Part shown: positions 59,172-64,000 of the stretch, piece by piece
Position numbering within the stretch: the first letter of the stretch is position 1
Layout: each line of letters opens with the position of its first letter
Assembly: GCF_901709675.1 (NCBI RefSeq)
Contig: NC_051095.1
Coordinates: 18,340,456 to 18,404,455, forward strand
Reading direction: 5' to 3'
DNA: 64,000 nt
Source of the DNA: Syngnathus acus
Lineage: Eukaryota > Chordata > Actinopteri > Syngnathiformes > Syngnathidae
Notes under the pieces: generated by a model
What the model was told of the DNA's origin: nothing
Databases searched by the model: none
The model's input: only the letters and a program-made list of their open reading frames with translations
Made by a program: the position numbers and the translations under genes

Positions 59172-59602
59172 ACTGTATGAAGATAGAAAGAAGATGAATA
59201 TTTAAGATGGTCCTTGGTGGTAAATAAAATGGCAGTCAAATTATTCATAAGTGAATAACAACCTGCTGGCTGCATTCAGGCTGTCACCTGTATAAAAAAT
59301 TGGAAGTCGATAAAGGCATACGACTGAAAAGAGCAACTTTTTGCTGCAGGAACATTTATCAAAACACAGTTTTTTTTTTCCCCTTTCAGTGCAGCGCAAT
59401 TCCACTCAAAAAATGAATTTGACTGTGGTCGTGTTTGTTTGTTTTTTTATACTTTAAGATTGCATGGATGAATACAAGTCAATGTGCCACTGGCAAGGGG
59501 TTATTTGGGGAGTTTGCAAATATCCCCTTTCAGCATATTATGCGATGTCCGCATGGGTATGAAAAAAAGAAACAATCAAACTGGTTAGGATGAGATATGG
59601 TG

Positions 59603-59603
<1 letters not shown>

Positions 59604-59681
<78 letters not shown>

Positions 59682-59717
59682 CGTGTGCCTGTGTGTGCAC
59701 GCGTGTGTGTGTGTGTC
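59604..59717. repeat. (TG)n microsatellite
   Basis: About 114 bp of TG units with a few CG interruptions near the 3' end. Confidence 0.98.
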
Positions 59718-59719
59718 TA

Positions 59720-60635
59720 GTATCTGGAGTGTCCAAGATTTGCATTCCCAGTCTATCTTCGGCGCAGCAGTAAAACAAGAGATTTAGCAGCAGGATTTCA
59801 TCATCTTCCCGCCCGGAGTAAGATCATTGGTCACTGAGGAAAAGAGTGTGGTTAACTGCGATTGAATTGCTTTGTAAATGCAGTCAACTTTTGTTGTTCC
59901 TCCTGCCGCCCTCATACGGTTTCCTTTGTGTCCCCTTCGTTGCTCTGCTGTCACTGTTATTTTAAGATTATAGTAATCCACCCAAAACAAAATAATGGCA
60001 ACATGTAACAGTGCCCCTCTCAGCCCATAGGCTTTAAGAAACAAAAGCAAAACAACCTTCAGGGTTTGTTTTCTATTTCATGTGAGGTGAAAAGGTTTGT
60101 CTTTTTTTAGGGAAGTGTAATATTGATAATATTTGTAATATTTGTCTTTAGGGAAATGCTAATCAAAAGTTAATCTTTTTAGCAAAGCGCACCATCAATA
60201 GAGTGTCTTCCTTTTAGGAGCATGCAAAATAAAATGTTTCTCTTTTTTGGAAATTACAACACCAGTACGGTTTCTTCTTTTAGGAAATATCAATCGTTGT
60301 TTTTATGCGGCATAGTCACTTTTTAAGGATGCAGTAAAAGTTTGAACTTCGGATTTATGATACTATAAAAACAACAATCGTGGTAGTTTTATGTTGACAT
60401 CAGCTAACAAGAGTGGCTGGTTGTCCTTTACCTTCTTGTCCTTTACCTATTATTTTCCATACTATATCAAATTAAAAAAATAATACTTTTGTACATTTTT
60501 ATGTCGTGATATAGGAGTTCAGTTTAATTTGTGGTGGCTTTTAAAAATGCATTTTTTCAGAAACACCCTTTAGAGCATTGCTCAAACACATGGTGGCCTA
60601 AGGACTGTACATGTACAATTGGATGCAGTATAAGA
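59720..60635. other. Noncoding DNA
   Basis: Nothing recognised. A phrase around TTTTAGG-A, repeated at about 60108, 60151, 60217 and 60281, may be another short decayed array. Confidence 0.45.
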
Positions 60636-60638
60636 ACA

Positions 60639-60775
60639 GAAGAGTCAAATGGATTCAGGCGCTGAGCCTCCACAGAGGTAAAGACAATCTGGTTCTCACA
60701 GTGTCCAAAGTTTACGACAATGTGCTAAAGGCAAAGTCTTACATTTCACAAAAACACGAAAAAAAAAAAACACAG
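60639..60775 (+). repeat. Diverged direct repeat, copy 1
   Basis: Shares GAAGAGTCAAATGGATTCAG, GAGCCTCCAC, AAGACAATCTGGTT and CAATGTGCT, in the same order, with the segment at 61438-61563. Confidence 0.8.
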
Positions 60776-60857
60776 CATGTTTATTAGTTTGTTGACTACT
60801 TCCTTTTTCATGGTCCATACCTGTCATAATATTTGTGCCATTATGGTTCTTTAATAG

Positions 60858-61090
60858 AACATTCTATTGACATTCCATTGGTTTTTTTCATTGAAGGCTT
60901 CACTGGCTGTTCCAATGATAGTTCATAAATGGCTCTAATCAATTGACGCTTCGATCGGGGATTCCAATGAGACAAACATTGGCGCTATATTGACTGTGTG
61001 TCTGAGATTCCATCGACATTGACTGGAACGCTGACATTTTCATTGAAAATTCCACTGATTACTTTGGTGCTTCCAATCATGATTCCAGTC
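60858..61090. repeat. Decayed TTCCATTGACAG minisatellite, block 2
   Basis: The ATTCCATTGA, GTTCCAATGA and TTCCACTGAT words are the same type as in block 1 at 58609-58912. Confidence 0.65.
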
Positions 61091-61437
61091 AAAATGTGTC
61101 CAAGTCCGGTTACACGAGAGCCCCTATGCAGCCTTTTATAATTTTCCCTGCTCCAACACACCTTTCAAATAATCAACCTCATAATAATCCTGAAAGACCC
61201 CTGGTCTATAGTATCATTTTTTAAAATTCCGTCAGGAACATTAAAGCAGGACTGGACACGGGACATTTTGGCTCTGGGCCAAGGCACCACCGCTCTACAA
61301 AGTTGGTGGTAATCAGTTTTGATATTTTTCATATTATAGAACATATCCTACCCCTGATATGATAGCCCATCACCTTTTTACAATGCTCCTGCATCTATTC
61401 CCCATCTACTGGAAGCGTGAGTGAGCCTTAAAGATGG

Positions 61438-61563
61438 AAGAGTCAAATGGATTCAGGCGTTGAGCCTCCACCAAGAAGACAATCTGGTTGCAACGGCATT
61501 CAAAATTCAGAGTCGAAGCAATGTGCTGCAGTCAAACTCCAAAAATACACGGAAAAAAACAGG
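61438..61563 (+). repeat. Diverged direct repeat, copy 2
   Basis: Second copy of the segment at 60639-60775, about 800 bp downstream and in the same orientation. Confidence 0.8.
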
Positions 61564-61589
61564 TATCATCTGATGGAATGCTACTCTGA

Positions 61590-62060
61590 CTCCCCCCTCT
61601 AACCCCCTCCCCCCCCATATACCCTTAGCACCGACAGCCAGGAGAGAGCAGGAGAGCGCCTCGACAAGATGAATTATGCAAAGCTGTCAGGGGCGAGCAT
61701 TGTCGGAGGCTCTGCAGACACAGACGCCGCCAGGCCCCTCTGGCCACGTCCCCTCTTCTTCCCTTCAATGGCCCATTGTCACCATGACCGTCCAGGCCAC
61801 TCTGGCTGACAAGTGGACGCTCTTTGGGAGGTGCACCGGTGAGCTTTATTAGCGTTATTTACAGAGGTCACCGACGGGGAGATGTTGGCTGATGCGGGAA
61901 ATATAATTACAGTACCGGGGCGCGAGAAATTGCTTACGGAGGGAAGAGTTGCCCTTTCAGCATTTCCGGGGCGACGGTGGCTTCATCTGTTTTGCAAAAA
62001 TGCTTGTGTGTGCGGCTGTCAGGGGTACGCACGCTTCACTAGTATTTTTTTATCCATGTG
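61590..62060. promoter_or_regulatory. Candidate conserved noncoding block
   Basis: GC-rich, repeat-poor DNA containing GATGAATTATGCAAAGCTGT (about 61669), with an octamer/POU-like ATGCAAA, and GAGCTTTATTAGCGTTATTT (about 61841). The 78-codon frame at 61882 has no domain. Enhancer-like by composition. Confidence 0.38.
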
Positions 62061-62279
62061 TCAGTCTCCAAGATGCACTTTTGATTTTGCGTCAGAAACT
62101 TACCTGATTATTGATTGATTAATGGGCTATTATATTGCAAAGAAAAGTACTTGATGTATGGATGGATTCAAATTTGTTGTTCCCAAGGGAACCCAGGTTG
62201 TCACAGTAATCGACTAATAAAGTATGCATTTATAGTCTCCAATGGAAACAGTCAAATCACAGGTATAACTCCAATACAG

Positions 62280-62350
62280 ACTCTGGATCAAGGATGGACA
62301 ACTTTTGAAAAGAGGCCACATGAGAAACTGGAATGCTTGCTGAGGGCCAA
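62280..62350 (+). mobile_element. hAT-like fragment
   Basis: The phrase CAAGGATGGACAACTTTTG followed by GAGGCCACATGAG resembles the end of a common vertebrate hAT MITE. No second terminus is visible. Confidence 0.35.
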
Positions 62351-62589
62351 GCCAACATGTACGTATTTAGACAAAACATATCGTCTTGGCCCTCTTTCTT
62401 CCACCGTGCAGGAATTACAAATGTTGCCAACATTTAGGACCACTGTCATTATTTCTGCCTTTTTTTTTGTTGTGAAAAATAGTTGCTAGAGGGGTCTGGT
62501 TAGCTAAATATGGCAAAAATTTGCTAAGTTTTCTACAATGCACACACGATAGCTCTTGAATGCTACCTTGATTGTACTAATGTCCACAG

Positions 62590-62850
62590 GCCTTCCTGCG
62601 TGGAGTTTGCATGTTCTCCCTGTGCCCGAGTGGGTTTTCTCACATTAGTTGCATGGATTGTGAGTGTGAATGATTGTTTATCAATGTGTCCCCTGCGATT
62701 GGTTGGCAACCAGCTCAGGGTGTATCCCGCTTACTGCCCGAAGTCAGCTGGGATAGGCTCCAGCCTGGCCGGCTATGCCCCTCGTGATGATAGAGCGATT
62801 CTGGAAATGGATGGAGGGAGGGATGGATGGATATACTATATCCAGTTACA
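62590..62850 (+). mobile_element. L2/SINE-like teleost repeat, copy 4
   Basis: The copy runs CTTCCTGCGTGGAGTTTGCA, TGTTCTCCCTGTGCC, GTGAGTGTGAATG, CAGCTCAGGGTGTATCCC and GGGATAGGCTCCAGCC, and ends in ATGG-type repeats (about 62807-62830). It keeps the 3' tail that the other copies lack. The tRNA-like head is missing. Confidence 0.82.
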
Positions 62851-62869
62851 TTTTGACCGGACGTTTATA

Positions 62870-63500
62870 CTGTAACTTGTAGCATTAACTGGCATTATTG
62901 TCCTTGTATGCTTGGTGTATTTGTAGCTTGGAACAGTAGCTTCTGTATCCTCAGCTATATTGTAAAGACAGCTGCAGTTAATAACATTGTACACGTGTTG
63001 TCTGACTATCCTTAGCATTATTGATGTTATGTTGTTTTCAGTTCCGTTAAATACTATTTAACCAGTGTGCAATCTTCCGTATTATAGGTGTGGCATTAAC
63101 TTGTTAATGTTGCAACAATTAGTATTAATATAGCTTAATTACTAGCGATCTAGGCAGGACACACCCCTTGCAATATCATTTCCTGCTGCATCCAGAAAGG
63201 ATGACCAAGGATGGCAGTCTGAGGCGAAATGAGATGATCATTCCGATTATGTATCACCTTTTTACAAAATGAAAAAGTAATCAAGTTTGTTAGGTATCAG
63301 GTTAGGCTTAGGGTTAGTGGGATTCATAATAACGCTTTCACACTGAAGTCAGATATTGCATCTCCAGTCTGGCTGTAGTATTAGGGCTTATCCTATCCAG
63401 ATGGAGCATTGCCAATCATATTGCAGCGTGGGTCATGTCCAGATAGAATTCTATTGGTATTCATTTATAATGCATTATGTCAGTCACTATTGGTGTTGGG
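62870..63500. other. Noncoding DNA
   Basis: No gene recognised. A TTAGGGTTAG word at about 63308 is too short to be telomeric. Confidence 0.5.
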
Positions 63501-63509
63501 TTCACAACA

Positions 63510-64000
63510 TTTGTCTGAAAAGAATCTCACAGAGGCAGGATATGTCTTCGATGGCAAGCGATCATCTGCAGATGGACGCGGCTCAGACACAGCAAGTGTG
63601 ACTGAGACCCGTGCCTTCTCTCAGTTTGGTCGTGCCTTTTATTGAGGAAAAAACAATGGGGCAAGTGTACATGAATGCATAGCTTCTTTAAACAGGAAAG
63701 ACATTCCACAATTACATCTCATGACCACAGCACAACAGCGATACTATTACGGACAGAAGCAGATGGTCGTCTCATGACTTTAGCTTAACAAAGACGTAGT
63801 CTTCGTGGTCATGGGATGGATACTTCTGTGGCGTTCTCATGACTTCTACTTAAATAAGACGTTTGTCACTTCAGCCATCCCATGACAAACTCATGATCTG
63901 TTCATGTATAGCTAACTATGGGGCTTATTGTACAGCGCGACTCGTGACTCCAGCCATGGGCTCCTTAGCCAGCCATCTGCTCCCAAGTCATTATCACGAG
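63510..64000 (-). mobile_element. LTR-like sequence at the window edge
   Basis: Read on the minus strand, a 3' polyadenylation signal AATAAA (63638-63643) is followed by about 120 bp of R/U5-like sequence ending near TTCTTTTCA (about 63515). Upstream lies a region with repeated CATGAG words, as in some LTR U3 enhancers. No internal coding region or partner LTR is visible within the window, so the family is unknown. Confidence 0.4.

Noticed and set aside
13199-59720. Regular short repeats as a CRISPR array
   Set aside because: All arrays are pure micro- or minisatellites without unique spacers, in a vertebrate genome.
63300-63325. TTAGGGTTAG as telomeric repeat
   Set aside because: Only about two imperfect units, no array.

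Overview
The window reads as vertebrate, almost certainly teleost fish, nuclear DNA. The evidence is its repeats. There is an intact Rex3-type (RTE clade) LINE, a Gypsy-type gag fossil of the kind common in fish, hAT elements, four copies of a familiar fish L2/SINE-like repeat, and abundant long microsatellites (CA, ACTC, CATC, ATCT, ATCG). The species cannot be named from this sequence. I found no bacterial features, no CRISPR array, no tRNA or rRNA gene that I can support, and no convincing exon of a host protein. Apart from retroelement ORFs, most open frames are short and lack recognisable domains, or simply translate microsatellites. The window behaves like a gene-poor interval or long intron.

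Layout. 1-13.2 kb is mostly AT-rich noncoding DNA. It holds a foldback element (3.20-3.47 kb), several GC-richer blocks that look like conserved regulatory DNA (2.1, 3.75, 6.35, 8.4-9.06 kb), a CTCF-like site (5.74 kb) and an L2/SINE-like copy (9.3 kb). 13.2-24.4 kb has an ACTC array, a strongly decayed 21-bp minisatellite in three blocks (18.06-18.81, 20.33-20.99, 22.06-22.62 kb) with a perfect 31-bp inverted repeat inside it, and a duplicated regulatory-looking block (21.2/21.5 kb). 24.1-30.7 kb is the repeat-rich core. It contains CATC and CA arrays, a likely LINE-like 3' region ending in a four-phase tetranucleotide array, a reverse-strand Gypsy gag fossil, and a near-perfect full-length Rex3 element with one 1059-codon ORF and an 8-bp target-site duplication. 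30.7-42 kb has a hAT MITE, an LTR fragment, a TG/TGCG array, decayed 110-116-bp tandem repeats and GC-richer candidate enhancers (38.4-39.0 and 39.9-40.6 kb). 42-54 kb has two independent Rex3 relics, AT-rich DNA, and the best candidate host promoter/first exon (47.64-48.13 kb). 54-64 kb has a 904-bp hAT deletion derivative that keeps a BED-finger ORF, further arrays, duplicated segments, and an LTR-like sequence at the right edge.

How it fits together. The only long protein-coding potential belongs to mobile elements. The Rex3 copy could supply endonuclease and reverse transcriptase in cis; the hAT elements would depend on transposase made elsewhere. Any host function is probably regulatory, in scattered homeodomain-site-rich blocks, but this is inference from composition and motifs because no alignment could be run. 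I found no evidence for a wholly new biological system. The most unusual structures are the perfect inverted repeats, the decayed 21-bp array and the clustered TTCAATTGAA palindromes.
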